NCBI GenBank assembly: GCA_942486035.1
Contig: CALNXK010000123.1
Location: forward strand, 1,521,001 to 1,585,000
Origin: Porites lobata
Lineage: Eukaryota > Cnidaria > Anthozoa > Scleractinia > Poritidae
Direction: 5' to 3'
Length of the DNA: 64,000 nt
Positions 33,301 to 37,990 of the stretch are shown here, in pieces (the stretch's first letter is position 1; the number at the start of each line of letters is the position of its first letter). The translations under genes and the position numbers were made by a program. The notes under the pieces were generated by a model. That model was not told the DNA's origin. It did not search any database and was given only the letters and a program-made list of their open reading frames with translations.

Positions 33301-35965
33301 TCAATCAGTTTCAGGGACACCGTTAAATGTTTGCAATTTTTTCAGGCTTAAGATAGTCCACTTAAAAGCGAATAATCGGTCTAATCTAGTCATTGCGGCC
33401 GTTGACAAAACAGGATGAGCAAAAGAAAAACAGACTTGAGGAAACTCACCCCTTATCAGGATCTAGAGCGATATCTCTAGGTTTATTAAGTCCCAAGGAT
33501 AGCACTGTTTGCTGGTTATTACCCGAAAGGTCAGATTTGGATATCGTATCTTGAGTATAATCAGTCCAGTACAATTCTGATGTTATCCATTGAACTGCCA
33601 ATCCATCGCAAACACCAACATTGGTGATAATTGTCGTGATACTGGACCCGTCAATACCTGAACGTTTTATGTTCCGCTCAGAAACATCACTCCAGAAAAT
33701 GTAACGCTTTTCAAAATGAACATCAAGTGCCACAGCTCTGGTTAATCCAGTGACCACAGAATGTACAGCAGACGTTTTGTAGTCGACGGCGATGATATCG
33801 GTAGTGTTGGAAAACAGAAAACATGGAGGACTACATATGGCGGCTACAAGAAAAAATATCCACGTTCACTATTGACTGTTACAGAGAGATGATACTAATG
33901 CATTACAAACCAGTTAAGTTAGAATTTATTCCTTTGCTTAACATACACTTAAAGGAGCTATGTCACGCCCCTATTTCCCCTCTTTTTAAAAAGCTGAAAT
34001 GTGCCCTCAGATCAACTATGGGAAACAGTCCGCTGAGAGACCCGCTCAACTCGAAGCATCCAATGGAGACCACATGCTTCAGTAAGGTGGACACTAAGAA
34101 GGAATTTATCAGGTCTAGGTGCTCTACTCAAATGATGCTTTAAAGGTCTGTCAGTCCTTCTTTTAACGTATTAGTATTTCACTCCTATGGAATGGATAAG
34201 ACAAGGCCGAAAAATCAATGGAAGGATGGCGTCTTGCACTCAAGGAGGAGAACTTGAGGACTTGCGATCACAGAAGCCGTTTAGCCGAACTTGACTTACA
34301 AGACTAGGCGATTTGCAATTTTAGAACTGAAGTTTGGGAAATACCCTATCGCACTCTGTTGTTTGGGGGTATTTTTACGTTTTTATGCGGTTTTGCGGTT
34401 TTTGTAACACCTTACGCACCCCCTTCACATAGGAGAGAACAGGATCTTATTCTCGGCTTGCACTGTCACGCAATAAAAAATAAAAATGTAAACCATTCAA
34501 TACAGAAGGACTAGAATATGGGAAATGAAAAAAGATAAATATACAAAAACCCTTGCCAAGAGTCAGGTCTGTGAAATATTTCAAATGCGAGATATTCTCG
34601 GCTTGCACTGTCACGCAATGAAAAATAAAAATGCAAACCATTCAATGCAGAAGGACTAGAATCTAGGAAATGAAAAAAGATAAATATACAAAAACCCTTG
34701 CCAAGAATCAGGTCTGTCAAATATTTCAAATGCGAGATATTGGGAAAAACGGTTTACCTAAATTTATAAAGCTTTGTATGGAAACGCCATGTTGGTGTCC
34801 CTTTCAGGAACACCAATATGGCCGCCGGATACCAACAGAAACATCTGTTTTCAAGTTTTCCTACTAATGCGTGAATTCTTCGCTTGAGGAACTCATAAAG
34901 ATTACAGTAATATTTATTCTCAGACAAGGAATGTTTAGATTGCAAAATCTCCTAAAATCGGTAATGTTTTTAACCCACATAAGAGCTTTCCCGGCTGCCA
35001 GCTAAAAGCCGCTTCACGCAAAAGCCTGGAAATTCAAGCGTCCTCTCTCGCAAAACGAAGAACCCTTTCGAACCAAAAATTTGTTTATGTAAAGATGTTT
35101 AGGTACTGTAATACCTCGTGAAAGTAGAAACTCAGAAGAATCGATAGTTTCTAAGTTTGATTTTTGGTGACGTCACGTGCAACCCAAGAATTGGGAAAAA
35201 CGGTTTACCTAAATTTATAAAGCTTCCCTTTGTATGGAAACGCCATGTTGGTGTCCCTTTCAGGAACACCAATATGGCCGCCGGATACCAAAAGAAACAT
35301 CTGTTTTCGAGTTTTCCTACTAACGCGTGAATTCTTAGCTTGAGAAACTCATAAAGATTACAGTATTATTTATCCTGAGACAAGGAATGTTTAGATTGCA
35401 AAATCTCCCAAAATCGGTAATGTTTTTATCTCACATAAGAGCTTTCCCTGCCGCCAGCTAAATGCCGCGTCACGCAAAAGCCTGGAAATTCAAGTGTCCT
35501 CTCTCGCAAAACGAAGAACCCTTTCGAACCAAAAATTTGTTTATGTAGAGGTGTTTAAGTACTGTAATACCTCGTGAAAGTAGAAACTCAGAAGAATTGA
35601 TAGTTTCTTAGTTTGATTTTTGGTGACGTCACGTGCGACCCAAGAGTTAAATCATAGCGAGAAAGCTCACTTGGGGTTCCCCAGGGGTACGGGGTTGGGG
35701 GAGGGAACAGGGGAAGGTCCTCCTTTTCCAACCCGCCGCCAGAGCGCCCCGGTAGAGCTTGCTCGCAGGGAAAAATCAATCTGATACAGCTGATTTGAGT
35801 GAATTTTTTACATGCATGTTTGTGTCTGAAAGCAGTCTTAACTTCTTACTAGGTCAGTAACAATTCAAATGCTTTACCTCCATAACTGCTTGCAGTTTTT
35901 TCCAGGATAAACGTTAGTAGAGAAAACGCACCTATCCACTTGAACAGACGTTTTATAGAACTCAT
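345..35965 (-). CDS. LRP-type YWTD propeller/EGF + sushi/HYR mosaic secreted protein (21 exons, 3' end outside window)
   Basis: This is a predicted extracellular mosaic protein; about 1714 codons are in the window. Order: signal peptide (exon 35878-35965); three units of YWTD six-blade propeller plus LRP-type EGF; sushi x3, HYR; sushi x3, HYR; sushi x2, HYR. All 20 introns are GT-AG and the phases agree at each junction. Propeller exon pairs are phase 1/2 then 2/1; all other exons are phase 1/1. The propeller-EGF part resembles LRP4/5/6-type receptors, which use such units to bind Wnt antagonists or matrix ligands. No LDLa repeat or membrane segment is visible here, but the C-terminus is missing. 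Sushi and HYR modules usually mediate protein binding or adhesion. The fusion is not a standard LRP layout. Exon models are inferred from sequence alone; function is unknown. Confidence 0.82.
668..787. repeat. short inverted repeat (MITE-like)
   Basis: Arms at about 668-703 and 750-787 are near-perfect reverse complements around AATACCACTCGTGATATTTC. It lies in the intron between the HYR exon at 345-584 and the sushi exon at 1116-1319. No coding capacity. Probably a non-autonomous DNA transposon remnant. Confidence 0.6.
816..934. repeat. MITE-like element with TATACTACTAC ends
   Basis: TATACTACTAC at about 818 is mirrored by GTAGTAGTATA at about 920-931. Inside is a second partial copy of the AATACCACT motif seen in the neighbouring inverted repeat, so the two may be one composite insertion. 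Non-coding. Confidence 0.45.
1116..1319 (-). CDS. exon: sushi (CCP) domain 8 of minus gene
   Basis: This 204-nt exon is phase 1/1. It reads IVKCPSIKALANGKI, then cysteines in the CCP pattern, and GSWSGNISNITC before the donor G|GTAAGT. It is slightly longer than neighbouring sushi exons because of extra residues between the second and third cysteines. Confidence 0.85.
1361..1705. mobile_element. MITE with GGCCGTTTTTATACTA ends and nested palindromes
   Basis: GGCCGTTTTTATACTA (1361-1376) is mirrored by TAGTATAAAAACGGCC (1690-1705). ATT flanks both sides. A second set of arms (CGCATTACCCGTCTGGACG, about 1380-1398, and its mirror near 1615-1635) sits inside, so the element folds into nested hairpins. 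It lies 40 bp upstream of the acceptor of the sushi exon at 1116-1319. Confidence 0.65.
2207..2373. mobile_element. hAT-like MITE with 8-bp target-site duplication
   Basis: The 16-bp inverted ends CTGACTCGTCCCCAGT (2208-2223) and ACTGGGGACGAGTCAG (2358-2373) are perfect mirrors. The 8-bp direct repeat ATGCTGTG flanks both sides (2199-2206 and 2374-2381). An 8-bp duplication is typical of the hAT superfamily. The interior of about 130 bp has no coding capacity. It sits 26 bp from the donor of the sushi exon at 2400. Confidence 0.8.
2400..2579 (-). CDS. exon: sushi domain 7 of minus gene
   Basis: This 180-nt exon is phase 1/1. It begins KRSCPVLQPPLYGAI and ends NGTWSGNTTTCE, with the four CCP cysteines and the conserved Trp. 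The acceptor is TTCGCAG|AA and the donor is GAAA|GTAAGA. It follows the HYR exon at 3877-4125. Confidence 0.86.
3380..3835. repeat. dispersed repeat, copy of the one at 46.2-46.7 kb
   Basis: This stretch is the reverse complement, with scattered changes, of about 46340-46700 in the plus-strand gene. Shared parts include the double TGACGTCA-type motif near 3497-3520 and the block near 3790-3835. Non-coding; probably a non-autonomous DNA transposon family. The rest of the intron (2580-3379) shows nothing I recognise. Confidence 0.65.
3877..4125 (-). CDS. exon: HYR domain (second of minus gene)
   Basis: This 249-nt exon is phase 1/1. It begins DNTPPSFNGSCPRN, has LVSWNEPIARDNS in the middle, then HYSAEDAEGNRANCSF. 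The acceptor is TTTTCAG|AC and the donor is ATAA|GTAAAT. Length and cysteine spacing are typical of HYR. Confidence 0.88.
4470..5722 (+). pseudogene. decayed L1/Tx1-like LINE fragment
   Basis: In the intron, antisense to the host gene. From about 4480 broken frames match the reverse transcriptase region. 4667-5119 is open and contains AIDFKRAFDSL, the catalytic-Asp motif of L1-type reverse transcriptases. It then jumps across an internal deletion to the C-terminal zinc-binding part (CYFCNEESETLEHFLFHC). A 3' tail rich in A follows, to about 5722. It is frameshifted, deleted and surely inactive. Confidence 0.75.
5765..5956 (-). CDS. exon: sushi domain 6 of minus gene
   Basis: This 192-nt exon is phase 1/1. 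It begins VVNCSALTPPANGAV, passes SCLSRSTYGQSCSFSC, and ends GKWTGNKDTFCRG. The acceptor is ATTGCAG|TG and the donor is CGAG|GTATCG. Confidence 0.88.
6022..6146. repeat. short foldback repeat
   Basis: GATGTTGTGTCGAATTGCA (about 6026-6044) and a near mirror copy TGCAATTTGAGACAACATC (about 6122-6140) form a hairpin with a 75-bp loop. MITE-like, non-coding. The remaining intron to 6625 holds nothing recognised. Confidence 0.55.
6626..6811 (-). CDS. exon: sushi domain 5 of minus gene
   Basis: This 186-nt exon is phase 1/1. It begins EITCLSYPDLINGIK and continues CSFSCNVGYNLTGSS to NGTWSGVAPTCQG. The acceptor is TTCATTAG|AA and the donor is CAAG|GTAAGT. Confidence 0.88.
7030..7175. repeat. imperfect tandem copy around a splice donor
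   Basis: A block of about 55 bp containing AATAGAGATGAA...GCA and GAAAACG occurs near 7030-7083 and again near 7116-7170. The second copy spans the donor of the sushi exon at 7170. The first copy lost the GT-containing context. Small local duplication. Confidence 0.5.
7170..7364 (-). CDS. exon: sushi domain 4 of minus gene (extended-loop type)
   Basis: This 195-nt exon is phase 1/1. It begins VINCTTLRVSPGGPL and ends NSPPGVWDSPIPVCQG. The extra PG-rich loop before the Trp is shared with sushi exons that directly follow an HYR exon in the plus-strand gene. The acceptor is TTGGTTAG|TG and the donor is CAGG|GTACGT. Confidence 0.88.
7650..7901 (-). CDS. exon: HYR domain (first of minus gene)
   Basis: This 252-nt exon is phase 1/1. 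It begins DTQPPNFGATCP, then ALVNWTQPVATDNSGV, and ends AVDQSGNKANCRFSVI. The acceptor is TTCTTAAG|AC and the donor is TTAG|GTAACA. The first Met in frame (7857) is internal; the splice model, not that Met, sets the start. Confidence 0.88.
8203..8385 (-). CDS. exon: sushi domain 3 of minus gene
   Basis: This 183-nt exon is phase 1/1. It begins AVICPPLVTPPKS and runs through CGSTYGSGCRYSCQSGY to GQWSGNDINCTG. The acceptor is ACATGTCAG|CG. The donor ACAG|GTTGTT is weak but keeps the phase and length. Confidence 0.84.
8386..9079 (-). other. intron, nothing recognised
   Basis: 694 bp between two sushi exons. Open frames here are short and show no domain pattern. I see no terminal repeats or tandem arrays apart from simple A runs. 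Confidence 0.5.
9080..9265 (-). CDS. exon: sushi domain 2 of minus gene
   Basis: This 186-nt exon is phase 1/1. It begins VVTCPALPTPYNGTRQG, has TVCQFSCHPGLVSLGSS, and ends GSWSGQDFVCQG. The acceptor is TTCGTTCAG|TT and the donor is CAAG|GTAAGA. It was found by reading the minus strand directly; its frame has no early Met. Confidence 0.87.
9305..11215. mobile_element. long foldback element (about 1.9 kb)
   Basis: Arms at about 9305-9640 and 10985-11215 are diverged reverse complements. The best part is GGAGCCCATCAAATGGAGCC near 9550 and its mirror near 11046-11066. The interior has no convincing gene. It fills much of the intron between sushi exons 1 and 2 of the minus gene. Probably a non-autonomous DNA transposon. 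Confidence 0.6.
11340..12735 (-). mobile_element. Penelope-like element fragment with inverted terminal repeats
   Basis: Arms of about 215 bp (11340-11555 and 12510-12735) are nearly identical in inverted orientation. On the minus strand between them is the end of a Penelope-like polyprotein. 11668-11982 is open and contains the GIY-YIG endonuclease region (KIKCCDCQASYIAETGRN, then WFTNLEQTPLNRS). Upstream in the same frame a TAG at 11989-11991 interrupts the linker from the reverse transcriptase (about 12000-12235). The reverse transcriptase itself is missing, so the copy is dead. Confidence 0.78.
12807..12980 (-). CDS. exon: sushi domain 1 of minus gene
   Basis: This 174-nt exon is phase 1/1. 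It begins VNRCPQLFTPMHGSL, passes GQSCVFSCDQGYLLSGAS, and ends GSWTGLQTHCTG. The acceptor is CATTAAATAG|TG and the donor is ACTG|GTAAGT. It is the first sushi after the third propeller-EGF unit. Confidence 0.87.
12981..13503 (-). other. intron, nothing recognised
   Basis: 523 bp between the sushi 1 and EGF 3 exons. It contains an A/G-rich simple run near 13430-13470 beside the EGF donor. No other structure seen. Confidence 0.5.
13504..13632 (-). CDS. exon: LRP-type EGF module 3
   Basis: This 129-nt exon is phase 1/1. It reads GTTHCSHLNGGCSHICLPNP, then HQCFCPDGVQLKPGDSSTC. This is the EGF type that closes YWTD propellers in LRP proteins. The donor is GGAG|GTAAGA. Its length is identical to the two other EGF exons of this gene. 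Confidence 0.88.
13937..14335. repeat. dispersed ACCGTCA(A/G)CCGTCAAA motifs
   Basis: Motifs like ACCGTCAACCGTCAAA occur near 13940, 14000, 14286 and 14313, all in the same orientation. They look like a degenerate short-period repeat in the intron between EGF 3 and propeller 3. Function unknown. Confidence 0.45.
14552..14955 (-). CDS. exon: YWTD propeller 3, second half
   Basis: This 404-nt exon is phase 2/1. It starts KMYWSDWGASPKIEQANMDG, then LLYWCDAKLDKIERVD, LFWTDWIKKSV, and closes with GRPMEIHIYDKSS. These are LDLR class B repeats. The acceptor is TTATTTTAG|AA and the donor is TCGG|GTGGGT. It is joined to the first half at 15478-15901. Confidence 0.88.
14956..15477 (-). other. intron within propeller 3, nothing recognised
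   Basis: 522 bp phase 2 intron that splits the third propeller. No repeat or RNA gene seen. Confidence 0.5.
15478..15901 (-). CDS. exon: YWTD propeller 3, first half
   Basis: This 424-nt exon is phase 1/2. It begins DFFWKLSSDRFMLFAEA, then VAVDYDPIEGMVYWTDV, GIAVDWIGRIVYWTDY, and ends PRAVILDIDA. The acceptor follows a strong pyrimidine tract, TTCTTTTTTCAG|AT. The donor is GCTAG|GTAATC. Confidence 0.88.
16044..16172 (-). CDS. exon: LRP-type EGF module 2
   Basis: This 129-nt exon is phase 1/1. It reads GSHPCAINNGNCSDLCLLTP, then HQCACPTGVVLKPDGKSCNY. The acceptor is TTTACCAG|GG and the donor is TATG|GTGAGA. It joins propellers 2 and 3. Confidence 0.88.
16173..16866 (-). other. intron, simple repeat only
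   Basis: 694 bp between propeller 2 and EGF 2. It holds a short (CAAA)n run at about 16550-16582. No gene or transposon recognised. Confidence 0.5.
16867..17261 (-). CDS. exon: YWTD propeller 2, second half
   Basis: This 395-nt exon is phase 2/1. It begins TMYWTDWGSNPMIEQAAMDG, then NLLYWADAKLDKIEVSN, ILYWTDWNSKSISRYD, and ends KPMDIHLYDSSRVFSG. The acceptor is CTAATAAAG|AA and the donor is TCAG|GTAAAT. Confidence 0.89.
17613..18024 (-). CDS. exon: YWTD propeller 2, first half
   Basis: This 412-nt exon is phase 1/2. It begins KMDKFLIFTDADAMFTDI, then IAVDYDPVEDSVYWTDV, LAIDHVGRNIYWTDTGTN, and ends EPRAIVLDERN. The acceptor is CCTTTGCAG|AA and the donor is AATGG|GTGAGT. Confidence 0.89.
18062..19400. 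mobile_element. Penelope-like terminal-repeat remnant, split by another element
   Basis: Sequence at 18062-18098 and 19245-19400 together matches the terminal repeats of the Penelope-like fragment at 11340 and 12735 (TCGTCCGGG, then TCATCTTCAG, then TGATTGGTCAA). The two halves are separated by the TTAA-flanked element at 18099-19244. No coding part remains. Confidence 0.7.
18099..19244. mobile_element. TTAA-flanked foldback element with arms of about 230 bp
   Basis: TTAA flanks both ends (18095-18098 and 19245-19248). The arms start GGTGACTAGACCCAG and end in its near mirror CTGGGTCGAATCACC. Similarity extends about 230 bp inward (18099 to about 18330 versus about 19015-19244). A TTAA duplication is used by Kolobok and piggyBac elements; these ends do not have piggyBac CCY/GGG form. 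No transposase inside, so non-autonomous. Class is inferred. Confidence 0.75.
19900..20480. repeat. degenerate tandem repeat, period about 175 bp
   Basis: CATTAACCGT(T)TGGT recurs at about 20094, 20267 and 20455. GTTTTCC...GTGCTGGA...CAGCATATTTTCC recurs between them, and a more diverged copy precedes from about 19920. Three to four copies, non-coding. Confidence 0.6.
20709..21076. repeat. (GAA/GGAGAA)n and (GACGAA)n purine-rich microsatellite
   Basis: About 370 bp. The first 250 bp are mixed AAG and GGAGAA repeats. From about 20957 to 21070 there is a very even hexamer array AAGACG. In the host transcript (minus strand) it is an all-pyrimidine TTC/TTCGTC tract starting 93 nt after the donor of EGF exon 1. 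Long Arg-rich and Phe-rich open frames here are artefacts of the repeat. Confidence 0.9.
21169..21297 (-). CDS. exon: LRP-type EGF module 1
   Basis: This 129-nt exon is phase 1/1. It reads VSSSCATNNGGCSHFCVVKA, then HECVCPVGLSLKADGRTCKK. The acceptor is TTTTTTAAG|TT and the donor is AAGA|GTAAGT. It closes propeller 1. Confidence 0.88.
22964..23249. repeat. two tandem 142-bp copies
   Basis: The unit from ACAAGATTTATATATATGTG to the following GGGGTTA occurs twice head to tail with few changes. Non-coding, recent local duplication inside the large element. Confidence 0.85.
23955..25642 (+). mobile_element. TTAA-flanked (Kolobok-like) element with transposase fragment
   Basis: The 16-bp ends GGTATCAGCCACCCTT (23955-23970) and their perfect mirror (25627-25642) are flanked by TTAA on both sides (23951-23954, 25643-25646). 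Inside on the plus strand are broken frames: a lysine-rich start (MPPKKKEK, 24264) and 24541-25023. The latter has CRFCQGRV, KHGLGSTW, ENESCPSH, INRASVLGLRAIGGGHSA and PINKNAW. These resemble the Mutator-like transposase domain common in cnidarian predictions. The C-terminal part is absent and frames are shifted, so it is a dead deletion copy. Confidence 0.72.
28960..29119. mobile_element. MITE with TTGGTGTTACG ends
   Basis: The arms TTGGTGTTACGGTGCACG (28960) and CGTGCATCGTAACACCAA (29119) are near mirrors, about 40 bp each, around an 80-bp centre. Non-coding. Confidence 0.7.
29500..29657. repeat. tandem duplication of a splice-donor region (78-bp unit)
   Basis: The block ending in TTTACCTGGAGG at 29634-29645 is repeated 78 bp to the left as TTTTACCTGGAGG (ending 29566). 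Both copies keep the reverse complement of CCTCCAG|GTAAA. The second donor would extend the propeller exon to 29561 by 26 codons in the same phase. Confidence 0.75.
29639..30036 (-). CDS. exon: YWTD propeller 1, second half
   Basis: This 398-nt exon is phase 2/1. It starts LMIWTDWGSSPKIEKAALTG, then RIYWVDGAVDRIESVD, FLFFTDWASNGQI, and ends RPMGIVAYDRSRQPP. The acceptor is AATTGACAG|GC and the donor is CCAG|GTAAAG. An in-frame alternative donor at 29561 exists in the duplicated copy downstream. Propeller 1 is the most diverged of the three. Confidence 0.86.
30121..30228. repeat. (ATC)n/(ATT)n microsatellite
   Basis: Imperfect CATCAT and TTATTA triplets over about 105 bp in intron 2 of the minus gene. 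Confidence 0.85.
30228..32870. repeat. intron region made of mirrored repeat blocks
   Basis: Two pairs of inverted blocks frame this stretch: about 30284-30395 versus 32640-32760 (GGGCGACAGCCG core) and about 30430-30535 versus 31895-31990 (CAATTACGGACACAAAATA core). Palindromic TTTAGTATATACTAAA occurs at 32030 and 32614, typical of a DNA transposon end. No coding frame convinces me. The remainder is unassigned. Confidence 0.5.
32815..33240 (-). mobile_element. tRNA-derived SINE, interrupted by a MITE
   Basis: On the minus strand the tRNA-like head (33089-33163) has an A-box-like ACTCAATTGGTTAGAG and a B box GGTTCGAATCC. The tail resumes at 32815-32870 (TTGCAATTACCACTGCGACG). Between them an inverted repeat at about 32873-33050 has arms CATACCATAATGCTCTTTG and mirror. 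So a MITE inserted in the SINE body. Leader sequence before the head (33229) is repeated at 30228. Confidence 0.7.
33450..33843 (-). CDS. exon: YWTD propeller 1, first half
   Basis: This 394-nt exon is phase 1/2 and encodes the start of the mature protein: AAICSPPCFLFSNTTDIIAV, then RAVALDVHFEKRYIFWSDV, SELYWTDYTQDTISKSD, ending KPRDIALDPDKG. The acceptor TTTTTTCTTGTAG|CC is strong and lies upstream of the first in-frame Met at 33757, so that Met is not the start. The donor is AAGGG|GTGAGT. Confidence 0.87.
34449..34739. repeat. two tandem 145-bp copies
   Basis: The unit starting TCTCGGCTTGCACTGTCACG occurs at 34451 and 34596 with a few changes. In intron 1 of the minus gene, next to the larger tandem duplication. 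Confidence 0.85.
34739..35647. repeat. two tandem 451-bp copies in intron 1
   Basis: The unit from ATTGGGAAAAACGGTTTACC to GGTGACGTCACGTGC...CCAAGA is present twice (34739-35189 and 35190-35647), over 90 percent alike by eye. Each copy ends with a TGACGTCA (CRE-like) palindrome. It lies 230 bp downstream of the first exon of the minus gene. Could carry regulatory sites; not shown. Confidence 0.85.
35878..35965 (-). CDS. first exon of minus gene: start codon and signal peptide
   Basis: 88 nt, ATG at 35965-35963, donor GGAG|GTAAAG in phase 1. It encodes 29 residues starting MSSIKRLFKW, with a hydrophobic core GAFSLLTFIL and a small-residue cleavage region TASSYG. The phase fits the next exon at 33843 (joined reading GAAICSPPC). 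It was found by searching upstream for a phase 1 donor after a signal-like peptide, so it is inferred but fits well. Confidence 0.78.
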
Positions 35966-36712
35966 GATCAGTGAAAACACTCAAGGCTGAAGGAAACATA
36001 AAACACATGAAAATGTTATATAAGTACCCCCGTAATAAATAATAGGCAATATTGTCTCTTGCAAATATAGACTATTTACAATTTGTTTCTCAATCAAACT
36101 AGTGATGTCTCTAGTAAGATAGAAAGCGGCGAAGATCCTTTCTACCAAAATGGGAGACTTTCAACAGTCGAATGCAAAAATAAAAACAAAACAAAACAAA
36201 ACAAAAAAGCAAAAACTGTACACAAGCAGGTAGAAGTAAAACCAGTCGCTCCCCGTCACAGCCGTTAATTGTCTCGTTACGCATCCACAACGCTCCTGAC
36301 AAAGGAACTAGCAAAATTACACTGTGCGACGAACTTCTAACCATTGTGGGCGAGGTTATTGGATTTCTGTTTTAATTTGAAATCCACTACTCAATACGCA
36401 CGGGTAAATATCACTGATTGCCGTAGACAGGCACGAGTATTCTGAAATCACGAATTATATCACAAACCTTTCAGTTGAAAGGGGTGTTGTACAGTGAAAG
36501 CCTTCTACCAGTTTTAGATAGACGGCGACCAGATAAACGTAAGAACTATTTACGGTGGAATGTTGGCGTTTACAAAAACTAAGCGGTAGGTTAAACCCCC
36601 TCGGTACTTTCTGTTTCGATTTCGATTCGATTTTTTTTACAGAAGGGGACTTACCTTAAGCAGATTAATTGTTTAATTGTTGCTTAAAACAAAATATCAA
36701 TTACAAAACTAG

Positions 36713-36785
36713 CCTACGAAAACAGAGGTTTCTCCTCGCTCATCGCCGCTGGGGAACGCAAGGAGAAAGGTGTGTTTTCGTAGGT
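36713..36785. repeat. 73-bp hairpin with CCTACGAAAACA ends
   Basis: CCTACGAAAACAGAGG and its near mirror at 36770-36785 flank TTTCTCCT/AGGAGAAA arms. A compact palindromic insertion in the intergenic region, MITE-like. Confidence 0.65.
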
Positions 36786-37625
36786 TATTACAAAACATAA
36801 TTTTAAAAAGTTTTGATTTTTTCCGATTATTTGGAACTGTTTAGGTACTGAGCATCTAAACAGAGAACTAAACGGTAAAGTGTCGAAACAAGGCATCGAA
36901 AGGAATTTTTCAAATCTTTTTAGCACAAAAGAACAAAACAGACATATGCATTTTGGACATTTGCAAAGTAGTTACGTACGTACGAGCAATGAATCCCTTG
37001 TGACTTGCGAGGCTAGGTAACGAGTAACACAATCCCGCCCCTGCTACGGGGCTAAAAGAAGGAGTCCAAAGATTCTCTTTCTTATTAGTTTTTACGGAAT
37101 AATTTCAACACTTCAACATGCCCTACATGTTCTCCGTTTCTTTTTGTTTCTCAAAATTGTCTTGTTTCGATTTCGTTAATTACCTTTTCCGGTTTGCCCG
37201 TACACCTTAAAAGTCCGGAAAGACAACCTAGATCTGTGACCCCTTTTCAGCGCTGCAAAACAAACAAACTTGAAAGATGCTGTCAAAAGCTGAATTCTTT
37301 CTATGGGTGCAAAGTTAAAAATACCACCAGCGTATATTACTGATTGCACGCAAAAGAAAAGGTAGGTTAACATTAGAATTTGGAGGACGTCTATTTGAAA
37401 CTATTTATCTGCGCAAGTGTTATAGACAGAGACTTAAACAATCATTGTCAAATACAGATTTTGCAACGTCCTCTAAATTTTATGTAAAAAGGGTCGCAGA
37501 TTGATATTAATACACAACAACATAGCAGTTCATTAATTTTACAACTTACAACACTGGTGTTCAGTTCTCTAATGATACGGAAAATTATAAATGGTCTTTA
37601 TACTTACACTGGTATCCTTTAAATA

Positions 37626-37817
37626 TCATGAAACAACATCCTCACGCTCACTTCCTGGTTTGAGATGAAGGACTTCAGCCCTTACTTTGTGAGCAATGCG
37701 CATGCCACTGGTTGAATTAAATACATAGCAACCACTTTGTGTGTTTTTCAAGCCATCACAAAGCTCTTGCTTGAGTAGGGGTTTAACCCTTACGCATTCT
37801 AAAATCATGAAATACAT
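37626..37817 (-). other. orphan open frame, 63 codons
   Basis: The minus-strand frame (starts MYFMILECVRV, contains GCYVFNSTSGMRIAHKVRAE) has coding-like composition but no family I recognise. It ends in a TGA at 37626 and cannot join the minus gene in frame. It could be a gene relic or chance. Confidence 0.2.
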
Positions 37818-37893
37818 CTGTTAATGAAGCGCGCCAAGAGATTGGGTTGTTATGCTAATTTACACATTAATTCGCTCTAGATCGTCATCCAGT

Positions 37894-37990
37894 ATGCGAC
37901 ATACTTCGCCTTTCTCGCAATCGTTGGCTTTTTCTTTGCTGTTCATTTTCAAGTTGAATTATGTGGAAGGATGTGGTGGCTGTGGACCTT
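37894..37990 (+). CDS. first exon of plus gene: start codon and signal peptide
   Basis: 97 nt, ATG at 37894, donor CCTT|GTAAGT in phase 1. It encodes MRHTSPFSQS, a hydrophobic core LAFSLLFIF, then a Cys/Gly-rich end VEGCGGCGP. The phase fits the TSP1 exon at 41138 (junction ...GPSPRHGYWG). It was inferred by searching for a phase 1 signal exon; another 5' exon is possible. Confidence 0.75.

Larger units (their letters stand above)
35966..37893. promoter_or_regulatory. shared intergenic region of the divergent gene pair
   Basis: 1.93 kb between the two start codons. A palindromic TTATATAA lies at 36016-36023, 51 bp upstream of the minus ATG, and can serve as a TATA box. The plus gene has ATGCTAAT (octamer-like) about 40 bp upstream of its ATG but no clear TATA. 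A (AAAAC)n run lies at about 36182-36206. 5' untranslated introns cannot be excluded. Promoter function is inferred from position. Confidence 0.5.

Noticed and set aside
33757..33757. Met at 33757 as the start of the minus gene
   Set aside because: Coding sequence with cysteines and propeller pattern continues upstream to a strong acceptor at 33843, and a signal-peptide exon in matching phase lies at 35965.
35588..36344. Open frames around 35588-35779 and 36111-36344
   Set aside because: The first lies in the duplicated intron sequence. The second gets its Phe/Cys-rich part from an (AAAAC)n run. No domain pattern or splice support.
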